From Flavobacteriales bacterium UBA7666 (GTDB taxonomy: Bacteria > Bacteroidota > Bacteroidia > Flavobacteriales_D > Crocinitomicaceae): DNA of 64,000 bases. Under the pieces are notes generated by a model, which was not told where the DNA came from, searched no databases, and saw nothing but the letters and a program-made list of their open reading frames with translations. Positions 53,201 to 62,480 of the stretch are shown piece after piece. The translations under genes and the position numbers were made by a program. Position 1 is the first letter of the stretch, and each line of letters begins with the position of its first letter. The stretch spans positions 62,001-126,000 of the forward strand of contig DLHO01000027.1 in NCBI GenBank assembly GCA_002483265.1, written 5' to 3'.

Positions 53201-53246
53201 TAAGCGTTTGAATTTACTGTTGAGTGAATTCCCGGAAGTATTCTGT

Positions 53247-54350
53247 TTAAAACCCAATTTCCTTCAAAGCAGCTTTCAGTTTTTCAATCCCGAATTCTTC
53301 CTCCAATTCCTCCAATCGATTCGCTGATTGCTGATTTGAGTTTAATACTTGATTGATCTTGTCAGCTAAAGGCAAAATTGGATCCCAAATGACACAGTGT
53401 TTCTCCAAACCTGATGGATCTGTCATTTCTTTTGTTGCAATGCAAGGTTTTCCGGTGAGTAAAGCACGGATTACTTTCAGTTTTATTCCGGAAGATTTAA
53501 ATCCGATTAATAAGTGCAGCGAGCAGCTCCGCATCAAATCATTCAATTCGGAATCACTTGGATTTGCAATGCATTCCCAACCCTGTGCCTGAATTTTTTT
53601 TATCAGGTTCGAACTTGGGTTTTTACCAGCAATGATAATCGGAAGATCAAAGTTTGAACGCTTGTTTTCTTGAATCAGTTTATCAATCGCTTCCTTATTT
53701 TCCGGAACGGATAAATTGCCATGATATAATGCAAAGGGTTTTCCTTCCAGTGAATCTAAAATCAGATCTGAATTGATTGTAACCGGAAGATAGGTGGCTT
53801 GAAAACCTAACTGCTGATAGTATTCCTGATCACTTTTCGAGATGCACAAAAGCGGAATTTTCTTCAGCTTTAACTCTTGTTTTCGCAACTTCCGGGATTC
53901 CAAACTGAAAAATAAACGTTCAGAAGTTGTTTTGGCATCTTTCGCCAAATCGCGGTAATACTGCCACTCAATGTTGTGCATGCGAACAGCCACTTTTTGG
54001 TGGTTTTTGAGTAGTTCAGTGACCCAAAATGTGCAGTGTTGTCCTTCCAGCAAAATGGGGTTTTCATCAGCCAGCAAACGATTCAACAGTTCTTCGGAAT
54101 TTCTGCTTTTTACGATATATGGAAGATTCGAAAGAACAGATTTCACTCCATTTTTCCGATCGTAATAATAAATTTCATCTGCAATTTCAGAAAAGTCATG
54201 GTTTCTTCCTCTTCCATATTCATAGCAATGAAGAATCACCGAGTAGCCCAGATTTTTTAATCCCTTTGCTCTGAGGTATACATCCAAAACTCCCCCGTAA
54301 TCCGGAGGGATCGGAACATCAAAAGAAACAATATGGATTCGATTATGCAT
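53247..54350 (-). CDS. Glycosyltransferase (GT-B, GT4-like)
   Basis: A 367-residue GT-B protein. The N-terminal acceptor domain starts HIVSFDVPIPPDYGGVLDVY, with the glycine loop PPDYGGV, then KVAVRMHNIEWQYYRDLAK. The C-terminal donor domain contains KPFALYHGNLSVPENKEAID, IIIAGKNPSS and GIKLKVIRALLTGKPCIATK. It has no membrane helix and presumably works on a glycan at the inner face of the membrane. It is the last gene of a three-gene run and overlaps the previous one by 8 bp. Donor and acceptor are unknown. Confidence 0.83.
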   Translation of the reverse strand: MHNRIHIVSFDVPIPPDYGGVLDVYLRAKGLKNLGYSVILHCYEYGRGRNHDFSEIADEIYYYDRKNGVKSVLSNLPYIVKSRNSEELLNRLLADENPILLEGQHCTFWVTELLKNHQKVAVRMHNIEWQYYRDLAKDAKTTSERLFFSLESRKLRKQELKLKKIPLLCISKSDQEYYQQLGFQATYLPVTINSDLILDSLEGKPFALYHGNLSVPENKEAIDKLIQENKRSNFDLPIIIAGKNPSSNLIKKIQAQGWECIANPSDSELNDLMRSCSLHLLIGFKSSGIKLKVIRALLTGKPCIATKEMTDPSGLEKHCVIWDPILPLADKINQVLNSNQQSANRLEELEEEFGIEKLKAALKEIGF

Positions 54351-55467
54351 GGACTTTCGGATAGAATTCGTTTAATTGTTGTACTTCAACTCCCCAGTTT
54401 TCTTTACTAGCTGCAATTTTACACTTGTTTTTCCAGAATTCCATCAATTCCGGATTATCAAGAATTCGTTGGATCTGCTGAGCCAAGGCTTTCGGTCCAA
54501 AATCTGTTACGATTTCTCCCACATCATAGCCTTTTACGAGTTTGGAAACTTCTACTAAATCCGAGCAAACAACAGGAGTTGAAGTGTGAATGTAATCAAA
54601 GATCTTGTTGGGTAATGAAAACAGATAGTTTGGATTTGTAGGTTGGTCGAAGCTTAAACCCAGATCTGCCTGCTGTGTAAATTGAAGGAGTTCCTGATAA
54701 GGTCGTTTTCCAAAAAACAGAACCAGATTCTGCCAATTTTCGGTTTCCACCAATTTTTTCATCTCCGGAATAATGTCACCATTCCCAACAATAATCAGTA
54801 CCGTATTTTCCAAAAACGGCATCATACGAATTGCCTCTTCAACACCTCTGTCTACATTCAATCCTGCGCCTTGCATGATCAATATGTTTTTTCCTTCCGG
54901 AATTCCGAGTTCTTTTTTCGAGTGTATCAAAGAAGGATTCCAAAGAGGAGAAACATTGCGGACTACTTTGAGGGGAACCCCGTATTTTTCCTGATATTTC
55001 TGAGCAATGGAATAATTGACCGTACTCACATACTTGAGTTTTGGAAAAATAAATCGTTCGATCCGCTCCCAAACAGCTCTTATTTTTGGACGGCTGATTA
55101 ACTCCGGAACTTCTGTAAAATACTCGTGTGAATCGTAAACCAGTTTAGTTCTTTTCAGCTTCGAAACCAAATAATTCGGAAGTAGGGTATCCAGATCATT
55201 TGAGACCAAAATACTAGAAGAATGAAACAAGAGAAACCAAAACAAGCGAAAGTTAAACCAAGCATAGAACAAGGCACCTTTTTCAAAGAACATCCGGAAC
55301 CGTTTTGTACGGTAACTCCGGGGCTCCATTTTTTGACTGGATTTGAGAGTTCTTCCTACCAGCAAGACGTCATAACCTTGATTTTCAATAAACGAACAAA
55401 CCTTATGAACACGCTGATCGGTGTTCAAATCATTGATAACGCTAACAATAACTTTTGGTTTCTTCAA
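54343..55467 (-). CDS. Glycosyltransferase family 4 protein
   Basis: A 374-residue GT-B enzyme: VIVSVINDLNTDQRVHKVCS at the start, KLVYDSHEYFTEVPEL, GKNILIMQGAGLNVDRGVEE, VLIIVGNGDIIPEMKKLVE, and NKIFDYIHTSTPVVCSDLVE, the donor-binding region. The start is TTG, one base after the protease stop codon. It and the next gene overlap, so both probably act on one glycan. In T9SS organisms, secreted cargo can be attached to a surface glycolipid, but no evidence ties these enzymes to that. Confidence 0.87.
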   Translation of the reverse strand: MKKPKVIVSVINDLNTDQRVHKVCSFIENQGYDVLLVGRTLKSSQKMEPRSYRTKRFRMFFEKGALFYAWFNFRLFWFLLFHSSSILVSNDLDTLLPNYLVSKLKRTKLVYDSHEYFTEVPELISRPKIRAVWERIERFIFPKLKYVSTVNYSIAQKYQEKYGVPLKVVRNVSPLWNPSLIHSKKELGIPEGKNILIMQGAGLNVDRGVEEAIRMMPFLENTVLIIVGNGDIIPEMKKLVETENWQNLVLFFGKRPYQELLQFTQQADLGLSFDQPTNPNYLFSLPNKIFDYIHTSTPVVCSDLVEVSKLVKGYDVGEIVTDFGPKALAQQIQRILDNPELMEFWKNKCKIAASKENWGVEVQQLNEFYPKVHA

Positions 55468-55468
55468 T

Positions 55469-57955
55469 CTATAGTTTTACGATTCGTGCAATGCGTTGAA
55501 TGGTTCCGTCCGAGATGCGAATGTGATAACTGCCTTTTGCAACAGTACTCAAATCAAAAATTTGGATACTACCAGTGATTTTACTCTGAATTTGGATCAC
55601 TTTTCCTGTCATATCTAATAATTCAAGGGAAATAGATTCACTCGTTACTGCGGAAAGATCTACTGTAACTTCATCAAGTGCCGGATTCGGATAAATAGAA
55701 ATGGCATCCAATTGATTTTGCTCCAATCCAAGTGAATTCGAAAGCACAATATTGTAGTCTTCTACTTCACCGTAATTGGTATTTCCACAAGGTTCTATCG
55801 GCCCTTCTCCTCCCTGAGAAGCATTGAATACGATTCGTGTCCGCATTTTAACGATCCCGGTTACTGCATTAGCAGGAACTGTGAAATTGAAAACCAGAGA
55901 TGATCCGGCAACTACGGATACAAAAGCAATGCGCTCATTTGCATCATCAAAATCAAAATCACTGTTGAAATCAATCCAGGCAGCGATCTCATCGCCGGCA
56001 TAAGCACTTCCTGGCAATCCTCCTGTGATTTGAGGAATGATGGTAATGCTGTAAGTTTGACCTTTGATCAAGGTGGCACTTAAATTATAATTGGTGTAAT
56101 TCGTACATCCGGTTTCATTGTTGATCGTTTCCAGAACCACTTTTTGAATAAACTCATCACAATAAGTAGATGTTGCAGTACATGGAGATGTTGCAGTAGT
56201 GACGTAAATGTAATTTGTTTTCAATTCTACGTCAGATCCTGAGGAATTTGAAACAGTTAATTCAACGGTATAAGTTCCACCCGTAGTAAAAGTAACTTGC
56301 GGATTCTGAGAGTTTGCATTCGTTCCGCCCGCATACGACCAACCGGTTGCAGGAGTAATAACCCAAGACCAATTAGTGGGAGTACCGGTAGACTGATCTG
56401 TAAATTGTGAAGTTCCTCCAACACTTACTGTTGTTGGGTTTGCAATAAATTGAGCAACGGGTGGATTGGGGGTCACAGCACATGGAGTTGCTAATCCGTT
56501 CACGTAAGTTGCTCCGGTATTGGATGGATCCAACCAAGGTTTTAACTGCGCATTTGCAGTTGTCCCATTTTGATCCCAATCGAAATAAAATTTACCGTAT
56601 AAATCGTGTTTGTCAGGTCCGGTTCCTTGTCCGGCACCATTTGCCGTACAGGCAGAAGCACCACCCGAAAGCTGCCCGGTAATTCTTCCGGATGAGTTAA
56701 AAATCGGTGAGCCTGAAGATCCTCCTTCTGTTACACCGTGACCATTTGCAGTGGTTGTCCAGACAACTCTCCAATGTGCATTCGGAGCACCTCCATTGAA
56801 ATCAGCGGTAGTTAAAGCTTGCGAATAGGTCGATATTTTTTTTGCACTTCCGGCTGGATGGTGAATTCCTACTCCATTTCCGGATGGGTTATTCGTTCTG
56901 TCCCAACCTGCATAAAACACTTCATAAGATGCTGGAGGTTGTGCGCTCAATTCGACCAGATAAAAATCAGATCCTGCTACTTCGTCAGGATCCGGAGGAT
57001 TATTTAGAGTTCCGTTTCCGGAAGATGCTTTCACGGTTCCACCGGTCATTGTTTTTGTTCCTTTTGAGGGATCGTTGTAATTGCCAGTTCCGGTAGAACA
57101 AGTTGTTTTCTGATATTTCCAGTACCAAACCCATGTTGCGATCGATTGACCGGCCACGCGTTCTCCACAATGCCAGGCAGTAAGTATATAAGGCTTGCAA
57201 TTGTTTGAAGTATTATTGATCGTAGAGGCTGAACAAACGAAGGTTGAACTTCCGTCATTAAAAGTGTAGTGAACCACTGACTTGATCTGATTTGCCCAAT
57301 TGTTTCCTTCGGAACAAGCTACGTCGACTTCACACGTTCCAGCCTTTTCATGAACGATCTCGTTGTTTATAAATGCATCTACATGTTCTTCAACTCCACG
57401 ATAGAAATAAACAACTTCGTTGACCCTGAAAACCGGAATTTCCTGAACCCATGCCGGAGCGCTGTATTCCAGGTACAAATTTTCGCCCTGAACCATTTCC
57501 ATTGCTTGAAAATCATCTGTTGCAGAAGTATAAGCTCCCAGAACTTGTTTTCCGTTCTCGTTATACGCAAATAATTTTCCACCTGCCGGAATTTGAACCG
57601 CTTCAGAGAAATACAAACCAAGAGCAAGTGCCCCTTTTCCGGAAATAATCAACCGCCAAACTTTTGTTCCGTCTGGCAACAAAGTCCACGTTCCGGAATT
57701 ATTCATCGTAATCGAAACGGGAACATTCAGACCTACACGATAAGCACCTTTTGAATCATTTGCCGCATCTTCATTCTTTGCAGCGATTACATTTGGTTTG
57801 CTTAGCATATAAACAGAAGGAGCATATTGAAACGGAGCAATGCCAGTAGTAGTCACTTTTTGTAACCCTATTGGAAGTCCGCCCTCACTTACTTGAGCAT
57901 TTAATGCTACGCAAAGCGACACGAATGTGCCGAGCATTAAAAGATATTTTAGCAT
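55469..57955 (-). CDS. Secreted lysyl-endopeptidase-like serine protease with T9SS domain
   Basis: An 828-residue exported trypsin-fold protease. The signal is MLKYLLMLGTFVSLCVALNA. The histidine is in PYILTAWHCGERV, the likely aspartate in AGSDFYLVEL, and the serine in GVTEGGSSGSPIFN (about 430). Cysteine-rich stretches (VACSEGNN, TTCSTGTG) recall lysyl endopeptidases. A PKD domain (about 500-580), a GEVED domain (ends CGNTNYGEVEDYNIV) and a type A sorting domain (AISIYPNPALDEVTVDLS) follow. The ATG at 57955 is chosen over 57985. It is the first gene of an operon with two glycosyltransferases. Confidence 0.92.
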   Translation of the reverse strand: MLKYLLMLGTFVSLCVALNAQVSEGGLPIGLQKVTTTGIAPFQYAPSVYMLSKPNVIAAKNEDAANDSKGAYRVGLNVPVSITMNNSGTWTLLPDGTKVWRLIISGKGALALGLYFSEAVQIPAGGKLFAYNENGKQVLGAYTSATDDFQAMEMVQGENLYLEYSAPAWVQEIPVFRVNEVVYFYRGVEEHVDAFINNEIVHEKAGTCEVDVACSEGNNWANQIKSVVHYTFNDGSSTFVCSASTINNTSNNCKPYILTAWHCGERVAGQSIATWVWYWKYQKTTCSTGTGNYNDPSKGTKTMTGGTVKASSGNGTLNNPPDPDEVAGSDFYLVELSAQPPASYEVFYAGWDRTNNPSGNGVGIHHPAGSAKKISTYSQALTTADFNGGAPNAHWRVVWTTTANGHGVTEGGSSGSPIFNSSGRITGQLSGGASACTANGAGQGTGPDKHDLYGKFYFDWDQNGTTANAQLKPWLDPSNTGATYVNGLATPCAVTPNPPVAQFIANPTTVSVGGTSQFTDQSTGTPTNWSWVITPATGWSYAGGTNANSQNPQVTFTTGGTYTVELTVSNSSGSDVELKTNYIYVTTATSPCTATSTYCDEFIQKVVLETINNETGCTNYTNYNLSATLIKGQTYSITIIPQITGGLPGSAYAGDEIAAWIDFNSDFDFDDANERIAFVSVVAGSSLVFNFTVPANAVTGIVKMRTRIVFNASQGGEGPIEPCGNTNYGEVEDYNIVLSNSLGLEQNQLDAISIYPNPALDEVTVDLSAVTSESISLELLDMTGKVIQIQSKITGSIQIFDLSTVAKGSYHIRISDGTIQRIARIVKL

Positions 57956-57982
57956 TGTGCTTATATTTATGTGTAGTTTTCT

Positions 57983-58014
57983 CAAAATTACACTCTTTTA
58001 ACACAAGATACCAA
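57983..58014 (-). promoter_or_regulatory. Promoter of the protease-glycosyltransferase operon
   Basis: On the minus strand, TTG (58014-58012) is 21 bp from a perfect TAATTTTG (57990-57983), an ideal Bacteroidota promoter. The preferred ATG at 57955 is 27 bp downstream. The in-frame ATG at 57985 would overlap the -7 element, so it is excluded. Confidence 0.75.
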
Positions 58015-58046
58015 CTTGAAAACGCTTTTTTATAGAAGTTTGTCTT

Positions 58047-58739
58047 ATGAATAAGGTATTAGTCATCGAAGACGAGCAAAGTTTGCTCGAAATAATTCAA
58101 TTTAATCTGGAATTGGAGGGCTATTCTGTGACCACCATTAATAATGGCAGAGAGGCTTTAACAATGAAAAATCAATTGGATAACTATGACTTAGTAATTT
58201 TGGATGTGATGCTGCCGGAAGTCAGCGGATTGGATATTTGCCGTTCTTACAGAGAAGTATCTGCTGTTCCGATTATTTTTATTTCTGCCAAAGGGAACAC
58301 CATTGACCGGATTGCCGGATTGAAATTAGGTGCAAATGACTATTTACCAAAACCATTCGACCTGGAAGAATTCATCCTTCGCTGTTCGATTTTGGTGCAG
58401 CCGAATAAAAAGCATGTAAACATTCCTTCCGAGATAAAAATTGGAAATTACCGCGTATTACCGGCATCATTTGAAGTGGAAAGTATGCTTTCCGGCGAAA
58501 AACAGGAATTAAGCAAGCGCGAAATGGAATTGATCCAACTGTTTTTTTCACGAAAAGACGAAGTTGTTTCGCGTGATGAAATCCTCAACACCTTATGGAC
58601 AAATGATCAGTTTCCAACAGGGCGCACCATTGACAATTACATTCTGAGCTTCCGCAAATTATTTGAAGAAGATCCGAAGAATCCCCAATTTTTTCATTCG
58701 ATTCGCGGCGTTGGATATAAATTTACCTTACTTGATTAA
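58047..58739 (+). CDS. OmpR-family response regulator
   Basis: A 230-residue regulator with a receiver domain (VIEDEQSLLEII; phosphoacceptor in LVILDVMLPEVSG, about residue 53; K in NDYLPKPFD) and a winged-helix output (ELSKREMELIQLFFSRKDEV; GRTIDNYILSFRKLFEEDP; IRGVGYKF). No kinase gene is adjacent, so the signal source is unknown. Its gene ends 15 bp before the dCMP deaminase gene, which has its own promoter. Confidence 0.93.
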   Translation: MNKVLVIEDEQSLLEIIQFNLELEGYSVTTINNGREALTMKNQLDNYDLVILDVMLPEVSGLDICRSYREVSAVPIIFISAKGNTIDRIAGLKLGANDYLPKPFDLEEFILRCSILVQPNKKHVNIPSEIKIGNYRVLPASFEVESMLSGEKQELSKREMELIQLFFSRKDEVVSRDEILNTLWTNDQFPTGRTIDNYILSFRKLFEEDPKNPQFFHSIRGVGYKFTLLD

Positions 58740-58742
58740 TCC

Positions 58743-58750
58743 TATCTTTG
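58743..58750 (+). promoter_or_regulatory. TAnnTTTG -7 element of the dCMP deaminase gene
   Basis: TATCTTTG ends 4 bp before the ATG at 58755, predicting a leaderless mRNA. No TTG at the -33 position. Confidence 0.55.
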
Positions 58751-58754
58751 CAAC

Positions 58755-59210
58755 ATGGTTGTAGAACTTGACAGAGAAATAACAGAAGAAAAAAGATTGC
58801 GTTATGATAAAGCCTATTTGAGAATGGCTCAAACTTGGGCGGAATTATCGCATTGTGAACGAAAAAAAGTTGGAGCACTGATTGTGCGTGATGGAAGAAT
58901 TATTTCTGATGGATATAACGGAACTCCGGCAGGGTTTCCAAATTGCTGCGAAGATCAGCAGGGAAATACAGAATGGTATGTGTTGCATGCGGAAGCGAAT
59001 GCAATCCTGAAAGTGGCGCGTTCTACAAACGATTGCAGTGATGCAACCTTGTTTATTACCTTATCACCATGCAAAGATTGCAGTAAATTGGTTCTTCAAG
59101 CCGGAATCAAACGAGTTGTTTACATGATGGAATATAAAGATACTACTGGTGTTGATTTCTTAAGAAGCGCCGGTGTTGAAGTTGTCCATATCTCAGACCC
59201 AAGCGAATGA
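58755..59210 (+). CDS. Deoxycytidylate deaminase
   Basis: A 151-residue zinc enzyme that converts dCMP to dUMP for thymidylate synthesis. The zinc site is seen as LHAEANAILK (His and catalytic Glu, about 76) and LSPCKDCSKLVLQ (two Cys, about 100). KKVGALIVRDGRIISDGYNG and GFPNCCEDQQGN are typical dCMP deaminase/ComEB segments. The last codons overlap the S41 protease start by 4 bp (ATGA). Confidence 0.92.
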   Translation: MVVELDREITEEKRLRYDKAYLRMAQTWAELSHCERKKVGALIVRDGRIISDGYNGTPAGFPNCCEDQQGNTEWYVLHAEANAILKVARSTNDCSDATLFITLSPCKDCSKLVLQAGIKRVVYMMEYKDTTGVDFLRSAGVEVVHISDPSE

Positions 59211-60778
59211 ATAGAAAATATGCCTTTGTTTATCCTGTCTTATTAATGGTCTTTCTGGTCATTGGTTTGTTATTGGGATCCCGTTTAAATCAACCTGCTC
59301 CTCAGCAAGTTTCTGGTAATTATTCCAAAATGCAGGAAATTATCGGCTTGCTAGACAGAGAATATGTGGATTCGATTGAAAGCAAAAAGTTGTTCGAAAA
59401 GACGATTTCTGATATGCTTCATGAATTGGATCCACACTCAAATTATATTCCTTCTGAGGATCTACAAGCTGTGAATGAGCAAATTGATGGAAAGTTTGGT
59501 GGAATTGGAATTCGATTTGCAATTATTCGCGATACTTTGTGTGTAACCAATGTGATCCCCAATTCACCGTCTTTAAGAATGGGAGTTTTGGCTGGAGACA
59601 AGATCCTGATGATTGACGGAAAAAACGTAGCACGTAAGAAAATCAAGAACGAAGATGTATTGGGGAAGTTGAAAGGCGAACCAAATACAAGGGTGAAGAT
59701 TCAACTTTTCCGCAATAAAAGGAAGATAGAAAAAACAATTGTCCGTGGAATCATTCCAATTCCTTCCATTGTATGTGCTCAGATGCTGGACGAAAAAACA
59801 GGATATATCCGACTGGATAATTTCTCTGTTTCCAGCGCAGAGGAATTTCATTATGCAGCGTTGCAGTTGAAGGCAAAAGGAATGAAAAAATTGATCTTCG
59901 ATTTGAGAGACAATGGAGGAGGAGTTTTGGACGGCGCGGCTAAGATTGCTGATGAGTTTTTACCGGAAGGTCAAAAAATTGTGGTGATCAAAGGAAAGAA
60001 ATACTTGAATACAACACGTTATGCAAGAGCTGGAGGGTTATTGGAAAAGACGCCACTTGTTGTTTTAATCAACGAAAATTCTGCTTCAGCTTCTGAAATT
60101 GTTGCGGGTGCAATACAGGATAACGATCGCGGAATGATTATCGGGCGGAGATCTTTTGGAAAAGGATTGGTTCAGCAGGATTTCTCTCTTTCCGATAAAA
60201 GTGATTTGAGATTGACGATAGCCAGATATTATACTCCTTCAGGGCGTTGTATCCAAAAACCGTTCGGTGAAAGTTATGAGGATTATTACCATAGTAATGA
60301 CAAAAGAAGAGATAACGGAGAATACTTCACTCCCGACTCTTCTGTTTTCAAGAATGCAAACAAATTCAAAACGCTCAAAGGAAGAATTGTTTATGATGGC
60401 GGAGGAATTATGCCGGATATTTTTGTTCCATTGGACACATCAAATTCCACAATCTATTATTTGACCTTGCGTTATTCAGGAGTATTCCAACAAGTTGCTT
60501 TTGATTTTGTAGCGAATAAACGCAATTCATGGTCTTCCGTGAAGGAATTTAATGCGGCTTTCAATACCCCAAAACCACTCATGCAGAAACTCATAGCGGA
60601 AGGGGAGAAATTGAAGATTCCATTCAGCGCCTCAGATTATGCACGAAGCGAAGAATTGATGAAACATGTGATGAAAGCAGAAATTGCCCGTCAGTTGTTC
60701 ATTGAAGAGGGCTACTTTTTCATCGTTGGTTCATATGATAAGGAAGTTCAAAAAGCATTAGACTACCTGAAACGTTAA
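59207..60778 (+). CDS. S41-family C-terminal processing protease
   Basis: A 523-residue tail-specific protease with an N-terminal membrane anchor (YPVLLMVFLVIGLLLGS), a PDZ domain (about 85-170: FGGIGIRFAIIRDTLCVTNV), and the protease core with LIFDLRDNGGGVLDGA, the nucleophile in VVLINENSASASEIVAGA (about 295) and the catalytic lysine in GRRSFGKGLVQQDF (about 320). It cleaves envelope proteins at their C-termini in the periplasm. The gene is coupled to dCMP deaminase and followed by a terminator. Confidence 0.95.
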   Translation: MNRKYAFVYPVLLMVFLVIGLLLGSRLNQPAPQQVSGNYSKMQEIIGLLDREYVDSIESKKLFEKTISDMLHELDPHSNYIPSEDLQAVNEQIDGKFGGIGIRFAIIRDTLCVTNVIPNSPSLRMGVLAGDKILMIDGKNVARKKIKNEDVLGKLKGEPNTRVKIQLFRNKRKIEKTIVRGIIPIPSIVCAQMLDEKTGYIRLDNFSVSSAEEFHYAALQLKAKGMKKLIFDLRDNGGGVLDGAAKIADEFLPEGQKIVVIKGKKYLNTTRYARAGGLLEKTPLVVLINENSASASEIVAGAIQDNDRGMIIGRRSFGKGLVQQDFSLSDKSDLRLTIARYYTPSGRCIQKPFGESYEDYYHSNDKRRDNGEYFTPDSSVFKNANKFKTLKGRIVYDGGGIMPDIFVPLDTSNSTIYYLTLRYSGVFQQVAFDFVANKRNSWSSVKEFNAAFNTPKPLMQKLIAEGEKLKIPFSASDYARSEELMKHVMKAEIARQLFIEEGYFFIVGSYDKEVQKALDYLKR

Positions 60779-60811
60779 GCGCGGATTCACATAAATATTA
60801 GAATACACAAG

Positions 60812-60850
60812 TCCCTCAGTTCATAGATTGAATTGAGGGATTCGTTTTTT
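60812..60850 (+). terminator. Intrinsic terminator after the S41 gene
   Basis: Stem TCCCTCA/TGAGGGA continued inward by TTCA/TGAA past a G-U pair, loop TAGAT, then TTCGTTTTTT. It ends the deaminase-protease transcript. Confidence 0.88.
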
Positions 60851-60903
60851 ATAGCAGCTTAATTGTTTAAAAAGTAGTATTTTCAATCCATCAATCAGTC
60901 AAC

Positions 60904-62412
60904 ATGAAGTATCTCCAATTAGGTGCTGTAAAAAAGGAAAATCCGAAGCTGCAATTTCCTCTTTCCGAAGATCAAAAGGAAGAGTTTCTGGAAACGTTCA
61001 AAAAACTTTTTCCGGATGCATCAGAAATCGACCAAGTGCAGTTTTTAAGTATTTGCTCGAATCCGAAAGGAATCATTTTTGCTTCATGGACAGAGGAAAA
61101 CCCGAGTTTGATCAACACACTCAAGAAGGGCACTTTTTCAGAATTGTTTATCGATTCTTCGAAACTTCAGGAACACGCACTTTTTGGAGAATACAAGGTA
61201 TTCCTAGAATTGTATTTGTTTCCGATTTTCACGGCTCAATTTCCTTCTGTTTCCAATAAAAACATTCATTTTTTCATGAGTTATTCCGTTTTGCTACCCG
61301 ATTATCAGCAGAATTTGGTTCAGGACTCGTTATCGGATTGGATTTTTAAACAGAAGGAAGAATTAAGCTTAGCAACCAATAAAGCGAAAAAAGATACCGA
61401 CCTGCATCGCTTGATTGATTCGTTCTTAAGTGAAAATATGATCACGGCACTGGACTTATTGAACGTGAATCATTACCGCATTAAAACGCAGTTATTGGAG
61501 TTCTTTATGAGCTTGGCTTACCATCCTAAAAGTTCGACGCGCTTTCTCATGTATTTGACCAATAAATTATTGGAGATCAAATTTACAGCCGAACATAAAA
61601 AGCAGTTAAGCAATTTTGGAACAGATGTAAAGAAAGGAAAAATTGTGGTAGAAACTACCCGTGTTTCCTGGCTGCGTCTGAGTTTGATAATTCTCGTCTT
61701 ACTGCTGTGCGGTACAGGAATAGTGGCACTCTTCTTCGTAGAAGCTGATCCCGAAACGGATATGCTTCAGGAAAAGACTGCTTATATGGAGTTTAGCAAG
61801 GAAGAGCGTTTGAAACTCGACTCCTTAATCACAGAAATTAGAAGCGAAGACCGTATGATCAGTGATGCACAGCTGGATTCCAACCTACCCTTTGTGGGGG
61901 TTGATCTGGTAAAGAAACGCAACTGGAACAATACACTGTTTAATAAATTGTACCAAAACTGGGGAAACAATGATTCCATTCCATTTACGAAATTCTTCAC
62001 GCAGGGAAAATCATTTGGTAAACCCTATGTGAAAACCAAAGATCTGGATAGAAAACCCGGAGAAATTGCCGTTGAATTGCACAATGAAACGGACCGAATG
62101 GTTCTGATAGTTGTTTTTCAGAACAATAAGAAGGAGCCTGTTTACACCAAATATATAGAAGCAAAAACATTGGCCGAATGGAAAATAAACATCGGAGAAT
62201 ACCTCTTTGTTTTGCCCGGGAATAAAGTTCCTTCCAATGCGCAATTCGGAGAACTTCCCTTTAAGGAACTGGACGGACATTTCTTTGAGAATCTAGGAAT
62301 TGCTTATCGGGTAGATTATATCAATGGAAAGCGAATCAAACTGGTTTGGGAAAATCTGGGAAATAACGAATCGTATTTGGTGGATTTGTCAGGTGCTTTG
62401 ATCAAGGAGTAG
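60904..62412 (+). CDS. Hypothetical membrane protein, 502 residues
   Basis: There is no signal peptide. The N-terminal half (about 1-250) is soluble and helical, with a stretch (MITALDLLNVNHYRIKTQLL) that looks like alpha-helical repeats. One transmembrane helix (LRLSLIILVLLLCGTGIVAL) lies at about 255-280, and the C-terminal half is beta-rich and probably periplasmic (VELHNETDRMVLIVVFQNN). I do not recognise a family. Its stop is immediately followed by a palindromic repeat. It is a single-gene unit between two terminator-like structures. Confidence 0.7.
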   Translation: MKYLQLGAVKKENPKLQFPLSEDQKEEFLETFKKLFPDASEIDQVQFLSICSNPKGIIFASWTEENPSLINTLKKGTFSELFIDSSKLQEHALFGEYKVFLELYLFPIFTAQFPSVSNKNIHFFMSYSVLLPDYQQNLVQDSLSDWIFKQKEELSLATNKAKKDTDLHRLIDSFLSENMITALDLLNVNHYRIKTQLLEFFMSLAYHPKSSTRFLMYLTNKLLEIKFTAEHKKQLSNFGTDVKKGKIVVETTRVSWLRLSLIILVLLLCGTGIVALFFVEADPETDMLQEKTAYMEFSKEERLKLDSLITEIRSEDRMISDAQLDSNLPFVGVDLVKKRNWNNTLFNKLYQNWGNNDSIPFTKFFTQGKSFGKPYVKTKDLDRKPGEIAVELHNETDRMVLIVVFQNNKKEPVYTKYIEAKTLAEWKINIGEYLFVLPGNKVPSNAQFGELPFKELDGHFFENLGIAYRVDYINGKRIKLVWENLGNNESYLVDLSGALIKE

Positions 62413-62480
62413 ACTTCGACTCCGCTCAGTCTCCTTTAAAAGTTTTGTGGGGTTCCAAAGATGGCTGAGCGGAGTCGAAG
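62412..62480. repeat. Palindromic REP-like element
   Basis: Two perfect 16-bp arms, CTTCGACTCCGCTCAG (62414-62429) and CTGAGCGGAGTCGAAG (62465-62480), are separated by 35 bp. The left part shares 15 identical bases with 4840-4854 in mfd. The element begins in the last base of the preceding stop codon. Confidence 0.8.
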
